A stretch of DNA of 64,000 bases from Ustilaginoidea virens (lineage: Eukaryota > Ascomycota > Sordariomycetes > Hypocreales > Clavicipitaceae). Location of the stretch: assembly GCF_000687475.1 (NCBI RefSeq), contig NC_057321.1, positions 1 to 64,000 on the forward strand, in the 5' to 3' direction. Position 1 is the stretch's first letter, and every line of letters starts with the position of its first letter. The translations under genes were made by a program, and so were the position numbers. This document shows positions 35,001 to 46,587 of this stretch, one piece after another. The notes under the pieces are model-generated. The model saw nothing but the letters and a program-made list of their open reading frames with translations. It was not told the origin of the DNA and did no database searches.

Positions 35001-36213
35001 TACGCCCCCGGTTACTGGCCCCTATATAACTATTACGCAGTCTCTCACAGGCTCTGACAGCATGCCTACTACAATCACTATCCCCCCTAGCGGCACTTAC
35101 CCAGGCAGCGTGGTTATTATAACGCCGCCGGTTACTGGCCCCTATGTAACTATTACACAGTCTCTCACAGGCTCTGATAGCGTGCCTACTACAATCACTA
35201 TCCCCCCTAGCGGCACTTACCCAGGCAGCATCGTTATTATTACGCCGCCGGTTACTGGCCCCTATATAACTATTACACAGTCTCTCACAGGCTCTGACAG
35301 CATGCCTACTACAATCACTATCCCCCCTAGCGGCACTTACCCAGGCAGCGTGGTTATTATAACGCCGCCGGTTACTGGCCCCTATGTAACTATTACACAG
35401 TCTCTCACAGGCTCTGATAGCGTGCCTACAACAATCACTATCCCCCCTAGCGGCACTTACCCAGGCAGCGTCGTTATCATTACGCCTCCGGTAGCAACAT
35501 CTTCCACAGCCTTATCAAGTACTCTGTCGAGTTCTTCCGCCCCTATATCGTCGACTGGACCATTATGCTCACCCGGTTTAAATTGGGCATACTATGGCCT
35601 TCAACAAGCTGATAGTAATGGCCCCGGACTTGTTCCAGTCGACAACGACCCGTCTTCATATTCCAGCACATTTGTCCCTGATACTGCTCTAGCAGGCCAA
35701 ACACCATCTGTCGTAAACATAACAACAGCCGTCGGAATTTGTGATATGTCGTCACCGACACCGCCTAGAGAACTTTTTGGACAAACTATTCCTCATATGG
35801 ACTATATAGTTATCCAATTTGTAGGATATTTTCATCCTGCTCTCACAGGAAATTATGTATTTCAACTTGGCCCTAATGCCGATGAGGCCTCCTATTTATG
35901 GGTTGGCAATTATGCGGTCTCTGGATGGAATACTGGGAATGCCAATGCTAAATTAGCGGACTCAGGGGCGTCAAGCCTAGTGTATTCTGCTACTGCCGGT
36001 ACTTTTATTCCGTTCCGATTACTCTTTGTTAATGCCCAGGGAAGCTCTGGGCTCGGTTTTTCGCTTAAAGATCCCAACGGCAACTCCGTTACATCATATT
36101 CCTATGACGGGGAATGCAATGCGGATAGTGCTATTCCAATTACAACCGATGAGCTTGGATATGATTGCGTTGGGCAGCCGTCTATTCCTTTTGCGCCTTC
36201 CCCGCCTGACTAG
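29039..36213 (+). CDS. adhesin gene A: signal peptide, WSC, ~47 flocculin-like repeats, C-terminal GLEYA (2,347 aa)
   Basis: Model: exons 29,039-29,199, 29,254-29,571 and 29,649-36,213. Introns of 54 bp (GTGAGC, AACTAAT, TAG) and 77 bp (GTACGT, CGCTAACC, CAG) are both phase 2. The protein opens with signal peptide MNRAPLCLFIFLGIQSCLS, then a module SC-(5)-TVYYQPLEIYC. A WSC domain (about 106-195) runs from CELPSRI through KCAASC and CFCADQLD to CNILCPGNNAQCCGG. A tribasic LRRRQ follows near residue 203. About 47 repeats of ~40 aa (237-2,107), typically TVTIPPSGTNPGSVVIITPP, form a Thr/Ser-rich stalk. A GLEYA adhesin domain (from GLNWAYY, about 2,130-2,310) ends with LKDPNGN; its metal-site pair is DE rather than DD. 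There is no C-terminal GPI-type tail. A secreted or wall-associated adhesin is likely. The start is chosen over an upstream in-frame ATG at 28,988 because paralogues begin MNR/MNW. Confidence 0.88.
29880..35490 (+). repeat. 120-bp coding tandem repeat of gene A (~47 units)
   Basis: The unit is 120 bp for most of the array. Units between about 33,000 and 35,490 are nearly identical, with ITITQSLTGSDSVPTTITIP as the dominant form. Units before 32,000 are diverged, with some 114-bp and shorter variants. An alternating two-unit order is visible at 34,400-35,460 (IT-ITQ and VT-ITQ units; SDSV and SDSM units), a sign of block duplication. The array lacks the TAG/TAA conversion seen in the first 25 kb. 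Confidence 0.95.
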
Positions 36214-37329
36214 TATGACAGCGAATGTCAGACGGCGTATAGTCCTGAACTCTTCTAAGAAGCAACGAGTTAAGAATAAAAAAGACGAAAATACTTATTA
36301 TAACGACCTAGGGGTGAAATATACGTATGATGCGCACGTAGCAGAATGTTTTTATAGATTAATTAGTGAATTAAACCGATAGCTAAATTAGAAAGAAGGA
36401 AATGGTTCAGGAGGTTGAGGCTGACGATCTGACCTTTTTAATGTATGCCGCTGTCACGTCTTAGTGCGGAATGCAGTAACCGCAACATTTAGAGTGCACA
36501 GGTAAAATCAATGATGCGATGTCAAAAGAAATTATCCAAAGTATTCTTATTTAATTTGTTTACCATATATCATCACCATCGATCATCACATATCACCACT
36601 TGTCAGAGGGTTTGTCAAGCGGTCAATCGGTCCTGTGTGGAAGGCAGGGATAGATGCATCCGCGATAGAAGCTGCCGTACAAGGGAAGGCAGAGCGGGAA
36701 TAGCAGCCGTAATAATGATAACAGCGGCAGCGATGATAGCCACGGCGGTGACGATGGAAGCTGCCGTACAGCTGTAGCAGTATAAAGTAGCTTTATTACG
36801 GTATACTGGAAATAGCCGATATATTAGCTGTGGTTATCGCAAACAGGGAAATGCTCTAGGTTAGAATAGGGAATAACAACCGAATTTATCGAATAGGTCG
36901 TACAGAATGAAGGAGGATAATTGTCCTTTATTTTCATCTACTAGCTGGGAATCTAGGCTATCTAATTGATTGCTTTGCAATATCCTAAGCTCCTGTTCTC
37001 CCACGTGGTGTGTAGGCCACATTTCCTTTGCATTCGGCCTCACCGTATAGAATAGACTAGCCTCCTAGGAATAGTAATTTCACCTGCCCTCGTAATACAG
37101 TCGTTACTATCAATAGAACATATAACCACATAACAGCTACTGATATTAGCACACACATAGTATACGTATTCGCTGGAAATACAGTAATTCCAATAAAGCC
37201 ATAGCTAATAATTGCATATTTAATATAGGGATACTCGAGCAAAGTATTAAACATATTCTAAGATATAATGAAAATAAGAAAAGAAAATGACAAGTCTTAT
37301 AAATTTTATTTAGAATAGCTCTTAAAAAC
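36214..37329. other. convergent intergenic region between adhesin genes A and B
   Basis: It contains the 3-prime flanks of both genes. It has normal to AT-rich composition and a short GAAGCTGCCGTACA direct repeat (36,668 and 36,760). Only frames under 90 codons occur and none is convincing. Confidence 0.6.
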
Positions 37330-40300
37330 TTAAAACTGTAAAGATGGTAAAGTATTACCACATGAGGCAACAATTTGTCCTCGAGTTACAGCTATTTGGT
37401 TCGATATAACTATTGCTCCATTAGAATTAGTTAAAGTAAATGTGAACTGGCCAGTATTTGCTGACGTATTGACGACAATAATTCTTATCGGAACAGATGA
37501 GCCCTTAGGAAAATAATATTGGGCTGTAACTTGAGGTTGACCAGCATATGCATAAAAGTTAGCATTACTCCCTGTAAAGCCACTTTTCGCATTATCGCCA
37601 AACCAAATAAAGCAGCTATCATCGCAATATGCAGTTAAAGTATAAATTCCAGATAGACTTGGCAGGAAATATCCCGTATGTTCAACAAGAGAATTACTAA
37701 AAGTCGGTTGACCTAAAGATGTTCCATATATAATAGGGTTTACACTTTGCAAAGGGTATCCAATAGTAAGTGTATTACCAATGACATTAGGTGTTTGGCC
37801 GTCAAGAATAGAGGTAAAATTTGCGGCTCTTGTTTGAATATAAGGCGGGATTTGACCAGGAGATCCTTGAGGGCTAGATCCCGTCGTGAGATGATAGTAA
37901 GCCCAGTTCAGACCTGGCGTACAGGAGGGAGCTAAGCTGTAATTTAATGGAGTAGTTATAGTAGGTGGAAATGACAAGGATGGAAAGTTATTACATGATG
38001 CAAAAAGTTGTCCGTTAGTTTCAGATATAACGGAAGAAACAACTACTCCTCCATTTGGGTCAGTTAATTCGAATTTTAATTGGCCAGTTGTTGCTGATGT
38101 ATTAACTATAATAATTCGTATAGGGATAGGTGAGCCTCTAGGAAAATAATATTGAGCTGTAATTGTGCCTTGGCTAGAATATGCATAAAAGTCGGCATTA
38201 TTGCCCATGAAACCACTTACAGCATTATCTCCAAAATAAATCCAGCAAGTATCGTCGCAGTAAGCACTTAAGGTATAAATCCCCGATATACTTGGTTGGA
38301 AATATCCAGTATGCTGAACAAAGGAATTAATAAAAGTTGGTTGGCCTAAAGATTGTCCATATATAATCGGGTTTAAACTCTGTAGAGGATATCCAATAGT
38401 ACCAGTATTGCCGATAATCCAAGGAGATTGTCCAGTAAGTATAGAGGTAAAGTTAACTGCAAATGTTTGAACGTAAGGGGGAATTTGACCAGGAGCTCCT
38501 TGAGCATTTGATGCTAAGGATAAATTATAGTAAGCCCAGTTTAAACCTGGCGTACAAGAGGCTAACGGACCAGACGGAAAAGGTACACTGGGTGTTATAA
38601 CGATTGTTTGCACCAAAGTGGTCCCCATTTGAGTCAGTGTTACGGTTACTGTATAAGGGCTGGAAAATACAGTCCCTGCATTAGAGGAAGGTGTAATCAC
38701 AACGACACTACCTGGTACTGTGCCACTAGGAGGGATAGTGACAGTGGTAGGCACGCTATTAGATCCAGATATAGGCTGTGTAAATGTTACGTAGTAAGGC
38801 CCTGATGTCGGCCCTGATACTGGCGGCGTTATGATAAATACACTGCCGGGCATAGTGCCACTAGGGGGAATAGTAACTGTAGTAGGCTCGCTATTAGTGC
38901 CCGAGATGGGCTGTGTAAATGTCACATAGTACGGCCCTGGTGATGACACTGATGATAGTCCTGACGCTGGTGGCGTAATGATAACTACACTGCCTGGAAT
39001 AGTGCCACTGGGGAGAATAGTAACCGTACTTGGCACGCTATTAGTGCCCGAGACGGGCTGCGTGAAGGTCACATAGTACGGACCTGAGGACGGCGGCGTA
39101 ATAATAAATACGCTGCCAGGAACAGTGCCGCTAGGGGTAATAGTAACCGTAGTAGGTAAACTATTGCTGCCGGAGACAGGCTGTGTGAATGTCACATAGT
39201 ATGGCCCCGAGGACGGCCCTGATGATGGCACTGATGATGGCACTGATGCTGGTGGCGTAAAAATAAACACGCTGCCTGGGTTTGTGCCGCTAGGGGGGAT
39301 TGTGACCGTAGTAGGCACGCTATTAGTGCCCGAGACGGTCTGTGTAAACGTCATATAGTACGTCGCTGAAGATAGCCCCGATGATAGCGGCGTTATAATA
39401 AACACGCTGCCGGGAGCAGTGCCGCTAGGGGGAATCGTAAACGTAGTAGGCATGCTATTAGTGCCGGAGAAAGGTTGAGTGAATGTTACATAGGATCCTG
39501 ACGCTGGCGGCGTAACAATAAACACGCTGCCTGGGTTTGTGCCGCTAGGGGGGATTGTGACCGTAGTAGGCACGCTATTAGTGCCCGAGACGGTCTGTGT
39601 AAACGTCATATAGTACGTCGCTGAAGATAGCCCCGATGATAGCGGCGTTATAATAAACACGCTGCCGGGAGCAGTGCCGCTAGGGGGAATCGTAAACGTA
39701 GTAGGCATGCTATTAGTGCCGGAGAAAGGTTGAGTGAATGTTACATAGGATCCTGACGCTGGCGGCGTAACAATAAACACACTGCCTGGGTAAGTGCCGC
39801 TAGGGGGAATTGTGACCGTAGTAGGCGCGCTATTAGTGCCCGAGATAGGCTGGGTAAATGTCACATACAACGGCCCTGTAGCCGGCGGCGTAACAATAAC
39901 CACACTACCTTGATTCGTGCCGCTCGGTGGAATAGTCAAGGTTGTAGGAACGCTATTACTACCTGATAGTGGCTGCATAATTGTCACATAGAGCCCAGTT
40001 GCCGGCGGCGTAATAATAAATACACTGCCAGGGCTAGTGCCACTAGGAGATATAGTGACCGTTGTAGGCACGCTATTCGTACCAGAGATAGGCTGCGTAA
40101 ATGTTACATAAGGCCCAGTAACCGGCGGCGTAATTATAACCACACTACCTGGGTTCGTGCCACTAGGTGGAATAGTAATCGTACTAGGCACGCTATTAGT
40201 GCCTGAAAGAGGCTGAGTAAATGTCACATACGAAGCTCCAGTAGCCGGCGGCGTAATAATAAAGATACTGCCTGGGTTGGTGCCGCTAGGGAGGATAGTG

Positions 40301-43300
40301 ACGGTAGTGGCAACGCTATTGGTGCCTGAGATAGGCTGTGTAAATATCACATAAGGCCCAGTAGCTGGCGGCGTAATTATAAACACGCTGCCTGGGTTCG
40401 TGCCGCTAGGTGGTATAGTAAGTGTGGTAGCAACGCTATTTGTTCCTGGGAATGCCTGTGTAAAAGTCACATAAGCCCCTGTAGCTGGCGGTGTAATTAT
40501 AAACACGCTGCCTGGGTTCGTGCCGCTAGGTGGTATAGTAAGTGTGGTAGCAACGCTATTTGTTCCTGGGAATGCCTGTGTAAAAGTCACATAAGCCCCT
40601 GTAGCTGGCGGTGTAATAATGAAAACGCTGCCCGGATTCGTGCCGTTAGGGGGGATAGTGACCGTAGTAGGCATGCTATTGGTTCCTGAAAGAGGCTGAG
40701 TAAATGTCACATACGAAGCTCCAGTAGCCAGCGGCGTAATAATAAATATACTGCCTGGGTTGGTGCCGCTAGGGAGGATAGTGACGGTAGTGGCAACGCT
40801 ATTGGTGCCTGAGATAGGCTGAGTAAATGTCACATACGAAGCTCCAGTAGCCGGCGGCGTAATAATAAATATACTGCCTGGGTTGGTGCCGCTAGGGAGG
40901 ATAGTGACGGTAGTGGCAACGCTATTGGTGCCTGAGATAGGCTGTGTAAATATCACATAAGGCCCAGTAGCTGGCGGCGTAATTATAAACACGCTGCCTG
41001 GGTTCGTGCCGCTAGGTGGTATAGTAAGTGTGGTAGCAACGCTATTTGTTCCTGGGAATGCCTGTGTAAAAGTCACATAAGCCCCTGTAGCTGGCGGTGT
41101 AATTATAAACACGCTGCCTGGGTTCGTGCCGCTAGGTGGTATAGTAAGTGTGGTAGCAACGCTATTTGTTCCTGGGAATGCCTGTGTAAAAGTCATATAA
41201 GCCCCTGTAGCTGGCGGTGTAATAATGAAAACGCTGCCCGGATTCGTGCCGTTAGGGGGGATAGTGACCGTAGTAGGCACGCTATTGGTTCCTGAAAGAG
41301 GCTGAGTAAATGTCACATACGAAGCTCCAGTAGCCGGCGGCGTAATAATAAATACACTGCCTGGGTTAGTGCCGCTAGGGGGTATAGTGACTGTGGTAGG
41401 CACGCTGTAAGGGCCTGACAGAGGCTGGGTAAAGGTCACATATGGCCCAGTAGCCGGAGGCGTAATTATGAATACACTGCCTGGGTTGGTACCGCTAGGG
41501 GGGATAGTAACGGTAGTGGGCACGCTATTAGTGCCCGAGAGAGGCTGCGTAAACGTAATATAAGGCCCTGTAGCCTGTGGCGTAATAATAAACACACTGC
41601 CCGGGTTGGTGCCGCTAGGGGGTATAGTGACTGTTGTAGCTACCGTAAATGTCCCGCTAAATACCTGCGTGATTGTCACATAGAGCCCAGTTACTGACGC
41701 GCTGCTCGGGTTTGTGGCACTTGGCGGAATAGTCATGCTTGTAGACATCGCAATGGATCCGCTAAATGGCTCTGTCACGGTAACCGGACCAGTTCCTGGC
41801 GGTGTCAAGACAATAATTGAGCCTGGAACCGTACCACTAGGCAGTACCGTGATTGTTGTGGGCACGCTGTAAATGCCCGGAAGCGGCTGCGTAAGAGTGA
41901 TATACGATGCCACTGCAGGGGTCTGTATTATGACACTCCCGGGAACTGTACCGCTACCAGGGATTGTTATCGTCGCGGGCGCAACATTCGTGCCGGTTAC
42001 AAGCTGTGTAAGGGTAACGTATGGCACTGCGCCTGGGGTTGTTTGGATGATGATGGTCCCCGGCACCGTACCCCTGGGCGGGATTGTTACCGTTGTAGGG
42101 ACATTGTTGGTACCGGTAAGGGGCTGGGTAAGAGTGATGTACGGCCCAGTGGCTGCGGGCGTCTGAATGATAATGGTGCCTGGAACCGTGCCTCTGGGTG
42201 GAATGGTAATCGTGACGGGAACACTAATGGTACCGGTGAGGGGTTGCGTTATGGTGATATATTGTCCGGTTGCTGGCGGCGTTTGAATGAGGACAGTGCC
42301 GGGGATCGTGCCACTGGGGGGGATGGCGACTGTAACAGGCACGCTGCCGGAGCCTGTCAGAGGTAGCGTAATGGTAATGAATCCCGCAGGCGTTAGCGGC
42401 GTCTGGATGATGATACTGCCTGGCACCGTTCCACTGGGAGCGATGGTTACCGTTGTAGGCGCTGTATTCGTTCCCGTGAGAGCCTGTGTAAGAGTGATAT
42501 ATCGGCTAGGGGCTGCATCCGTCGTCGTTTGACCACCCGGCAGCGACCCAGACCCGGAAATACGCTCGAAAAGAGACAGAAGTATATCTGAGGCATTGAG
42601 CTGTCGTCTGAGCAAACTGCTGGATCGCCTGGCGTTGAGCTTTCCCCCACAGCACTCATAAGTATTCCCTGGACACGAGATGTCGCATTGATCCAGGACA
42701 ACGTTGACAGCCGTGGCATCCAAGTTGTCGCCGCAATAGCAGTCCCTTTCAACCAATGCGTTGTTAGTACTGGGGCGTACTGTCTCGTGGCGAATGGCTG
42801 AGACTGCTTGATCACTCACTCGTTGTAAACACCAAAAAACCTCTTTGTACAGTAGGTAGCACATGTTCCCAGGTCCATTACGTTACTAGTAGCAACCTTG
42901 GCAAAGCCGGGGAAGCCGTCGACGGAAAAGGCACACCCATAAAGCCTGAAGTTGATCACCTGGCGAGGAAGCGCGCACTGAGCGGTTGGGGCCGTTGTCG
43001 ATGAACTGCTTGTAAGGGCCCCTATACTTGCTTGCCCCGGTGCAGTACTGGCCGGTTGAGTAATGACGTAAGTCCCGGACGTGGTATACAGCGTATTTTG
43101 GCATACTGTATTAGTACTGAAGACTTGATTAATACCAATGTTTTCATAACCAAAATTGATACCATGCATAACTACTTACTAGATCCCAGTTAAGAAATAA
43201 ATATTAGTGTTGCAATAAACTTGTAAAGGCTGATAATTTATTACAGTATCACCTGAGCAGCTACTAAAGCCTTGAGCACTCTTCATTAATAAGCATATAT

Positions 43301-43343
43301 ATATACTTATAACAGAGAGTATGCGCAGTAAGAACCGATTCAT
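37330..43343 (-). CDS. adhesin gene B: signal peptide, WSC, 31 flocculin-like repeats, two C-terminal GLEYA (1,958 aa)
   Basis: Model: exons 43,343-43,180, 43,116-42,820 and 42,745-37,330. Introns are 63 bp (GTAAGT...TTCAG) and 74 bp (GTGAGT, TACTAAC branch, AAAG), both phase 2 at the same places as in gene A. The protein starts MNRFLLRILSVISIYICLL, a signal peptide, then SCSGDTVINYQPLQVYC. The WSC domain (about 102-188) runs from CALPRQ to CDISCPGNTYECCGG. A dibasic LLRRQLN follows near residue 200. There are 31 repeats (about 229-1,522), mostly PTTVTIPPSGTNPGSVFIIT. Two GLEYA domains follow (about 1,548-1,750 and 1,759-1,958), each opening CTPGLNWAYY and each with a CDD(T/S)C pair before a FGDNA loop, matching the calcium-binding Asp pair of PA14/GLEYA lectin heads. 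No GPI-type tail. It converges with gene A. Confidence 0.88.
38640..42520 (-). repeat. ~120-bp coding tandem repeat of gene B (31 units) with exact higher-order duplications
   Basis: I count 31 units. A two-unit block starting near 39,284 recurs 255 bp later (39,539) with what looks like perfect identity. A multi-unit block near 40,240-40,740 recurs near 40,820-41,330 with very few changes. This points to recent unequal exchange. The units nearest the N-terminus are the most diverged. Confidence 0.93.
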
Positions 43344-43960
43344 TTTTGCTTAAGATATATTAAAAATGTATCATGTATTAGTTATCAAGCCTTGTAATAA
43401 CTTTGGTCTTTTCTATATTAAGACTTTAATTTGGAAGCATCTCTTATAAGAAAAAAAACAAGACTAAGATCTTATAATCAGGTAGGAAATCAAGTCTTTT
43501 TAATATCTCATGGTTATCCTATAATATCAGAAAAATCTTATTTAGCATACGTATTAAACTTCTTATTTAAATATGGCTTGACTATGACTTAAATTTAATT
43601 TAAGTTAATTTAAATATTTAATTATAATGGGTCTTAGTAGAAGTACTTTATTATATTATGATGATTAATATTTTAATGTAATTAATAATACATTTTAATT
43701 GCTATTATTTTATATATTAACTGATATTTTATTTACTATATATTTATTTATGTTTTTTTTCCTAAATTTTTAAGCAATATTTATTCTACTAACATTTTAT
43801 TCCAAGTATATAATAACCAGTACTAATAAAATGAAAGTATTTTTAATAAAGTTTAAAGTATAATCAAGAATAATTAATTTCCTGCGCTATTATACTTGAA
43901 AAAATTACCAACGTATTAAAAACGGTTTTTTTTTAAAATTAATAGGCTACCGCTGACATA
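43344..43960. promoter_or_regulatory. very AT-rich upstream region of adhesin gene B
   Basis: About 600 bp directly upstream of the gene B start is strongly A/T, with runs such as TTAAATTTAATTTAAGTTAA and poly-T. No gene frame. A similar AT-rich block precedes gene C. It may be the promoter region or decayed DNA; the sequence alone does not decide. Confidence 0.5.
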
Positions 43961-45446
43961 ACAACTGTTCGTGGGTTTCTCTCGGATCTCGGGTTTTCTG
44001 AGTAAGTTTGATATAAAAGTACTAGATACCAGCTTTGTTAAGACCGCCTGAGTAAACTGGCTAGGATGTCACAGAACATGCTTGATAAGACTTATATTTA
44101 CTCATTTTCCCAGTCCAAAGCAGAGTTTACCTTGCATGGGGTTAATCAAGAATATATAATTATCCCTCTTTTTGACTAGAAGAAGATGGATCAGTAAGTT
44201 CGTAACAAGGAAAAGTCACATTGCTGATTTGTGTCATAACCACCTTGGTATCCTTGTAGAATGCCGACGGCATTGCTGCCTCCATTCCAACTCAAAGCTA
44301 TCTTGGCGACGATGGCTGGCTTTGTTCCCAATGCGGTATTGCCACCGAAAAATATAGCGGCCCGCCGACATGATGGAAACGCTTTGGGAAACTTGTTCCA
44401 CATTTAGTTTGAGATGAGATGGCGCAATCGCATTGGTTTGGCAACTGGGCTGATGTCTCGGGCGCATGGGTGGGTGGAGTTGCTAGTATACGCGGCTACG
44501 AAACTTAAAATCATTCGTTTATGAACACTGGGACGGTTTCGGTACTCAATCGCTGGACTACCACATTGTTTGCGTCCAGAGTTTCCAGGGGGGAATAAAA
44601 TAATATCCCATGCTTTTCAAGGGTCTCGGGATGCATCGTTTTAGCAGATCCGTACGGTGCAGCGAGCGATGCGGTTGCGACTGGCACGTCGTGCATCACA
44701 GACGTATAGGTGCAGGCGGCAATGCAAGCGACAGCTGGAACTTTGGCAGATGGCAGATCCTCCTAGTCTGATGTGGAATGTACTTTAGCACCAAACACGT
44801 TGCTGGTTCTTATAGCTATATTAAAAGAATTCTAATTTTTATCCATCTGCCAGGGGCGACTCGCAGTTGGCGGATTCTTGACGAAGCGGGCGCCTCAGGC
44901 AGAGCGCTAAGAAGCAGCCATCATTTGTCCCATGCAACGCGTGCAGACGGACGGACGGGCTGGACCGCTAACAGGGAAAGGATCTTAGTCAAGCCTCCAG
45001 TGGCGGGGCAGCAGCTTAACAACGTTGGAACTTAGGAGTAACCCTTTTGGGTCATCAAGAATGCCCGCACCGAGCTACATTTGTCCTTATTCTGTTTCTG
45101 TCTAAGCCATTCATTAGACTTGAGCATTTTCCACTTGGCTAAGCAGGCAGGAGTACGTTGGAGCTGCATTCGCTTAACCTTGAAAGTCGAGATTGCGTGC
45201 CAGGAAGGCTCCGCATCCGGCCCGGTTAGTGCTGACAACTATACAAATGCAAAAAATGCAAAGAAAAAAAACCCAGCTGAATTGCCTATAGAGATTTGAC
45301 GTGGCCACTGTTTTCCAGAAGCGCAGCCTCAGATAGGACTAGACAAGGTGACCAAGAACCCCAGCGGTATGACGAGAAGGCATTAAAGGAAAGATTTCGG
45401 ATGCGGAATGCAGCGCCTTGTACGGTGAATGATGAGGTGTCCTGCA

Positions 45447-45899
45447 TCACGATACTGCGCCAAGATAAGCACTTCCTTGATTTGGTCGCGTCTTTGTTGG
45501 CCTTTTGCTGTGACTCTGGGAGCAACTCGAGCGATTGCCGCAGCTCAATCTAAGGGCAGCGGCAGCGGCAGTGCCTTTGCGGTGAGACGTCGACTGACTG
45601 CGATACGGAGGACTACCTAGATGTATCTTGGATCTGGTTGTTATCAGTCGTCGCGGAGTAGGAAATGGTGTGTAGATAAAACGAGCCTGCGCGCACTGTT
45701 TTCCCTGCAGGTTTTCCTTTGGCAGGCTTTGCAGTCGCATTTGGCTGCTTCTTTCGCGACATTCGATTCGGAAACCCCCTAAGCCCGAGGTAGGGGAAGC
45801 CCGCGCGGTATCTGGATCGCTGGTATGGGCTGGCGGTGATTTGATTAACTGGCCATCAATCTTGATGACGCACCGAATATGGGATGGCACGGCATGCAT
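45447..45899 (-). CDS. hypothetical 150-codon frame, doubtful
   Basis: An uninterrupted frame with an ATG, rich in Ser, Arg, Pro and Thr, with low-complexity SSCSQSHSKR and AAAAALRL segments. No domain, signal peptide or membrane segment. Plus-strand frames overlap it. It could be chance in DNA of this GC content. Confidence 0.15.
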   Translation of the reverse strand: MHAVPSHIRCVIKIDGQLIKSPPAHTSDPDTARASPTSGLGGFRIECRERSSQMRLQSLPKENLQGKQCAQARFIYTPFPTPRRLITTRSKIHLGSPPYRSQSTSHRKGTAAAAALRLSCGNRSSCSQSHSKRPTKTRPNQGSAYLGAVS

Positions 45900-46202
45900 G
45901 TCGAATTCTGTCTACCAACGCGGTGGTCTGACAAAATGGTGGGCGGTGAGGGGTCAGCCCCTGACAATAATCTAAAGATTTCCAATCACGAGGGGAGGGG
46001 AGTTTGTCGATTTATCACGTGATGCTAGATTAAGTCGCGGATCCATCTAGCGGGTCTAGCGAATGGTTGGATCGTGCACTACGATAACTTCGGATTCATC
46101 AAATTTCTATGTTATCTTAGGGGAAAAGGGTTAGCCCCTTCCAGACCGAAATCTTATAGATTCACACTTTGCTTTGGGCTTAGGGCGCATTTCCTCAGTT
46201 GA

Positions 46203-46547
46203 TTGATTGCGGACGGGAGGAGCTTAAATTCCCAGCAGCGCATTGCCCTGCCCCACAATGTATCTATCTATCCTAAAGCACTTATTCAGCAGAGCAAGGC
46301 GGGTTTCCAATCTTGCGTGTCGATTTTGGCAGTTTTGAAAGATCGAATGCCTCGCCTTGCACCTCGGAAACGAGTAGCAACCTATGTGCCGAGCATCAAC
46401 AAGCATCAAGCTAGCGAGCCGCGGCATTACAAAAAAGCAAGTCAACCAGACGCCATTGCCCCATCGGCCCCCACCTCTGCTGTAGCCCCCAAGACTGTGG
46501 CGCAGTTGCGCCAACACGGCAGTCAAAAGGCTGCAAGAGACTGGTGA
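46203..46547 (+). CDS. hypothetical 114-codon frame, doubtful
   Basis: A frame with ATG, basic and Ala/Gln-rich toward the C-terminus (APKTVAQLRQHGSQKAARDW). A 100-codon frame lies antisense to it. No family recognised. It ends 40 bp before the transposon cluster, so it might be a truncated gene. Confidence 0.15.
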   Translation: MIADGRSLNSQQRIALPHNVSIYPKALIQQSKAGFQSCVSILAVLKDRMPRLAPRKRVATYVPSINKHQASEPRHYKKASQPDAIAPSAPTSAVAPKTVAQLRQHGSQKAARDW

Positions 46548-46587
46548 AACACATTGTAGAGGCTAAACCCCTAAAACAGAAGTCTAG

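Larger units (their letters stand above)
43961..46587. other. normal-composition DNA without an identified gene
   Basis: Only short, mutually overlapping frames on both strands. Two of the longer ones are listed separately at low confidence. I see no conserved domain, RNA gene or repeat in this stretch. Confidence 0.5.
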
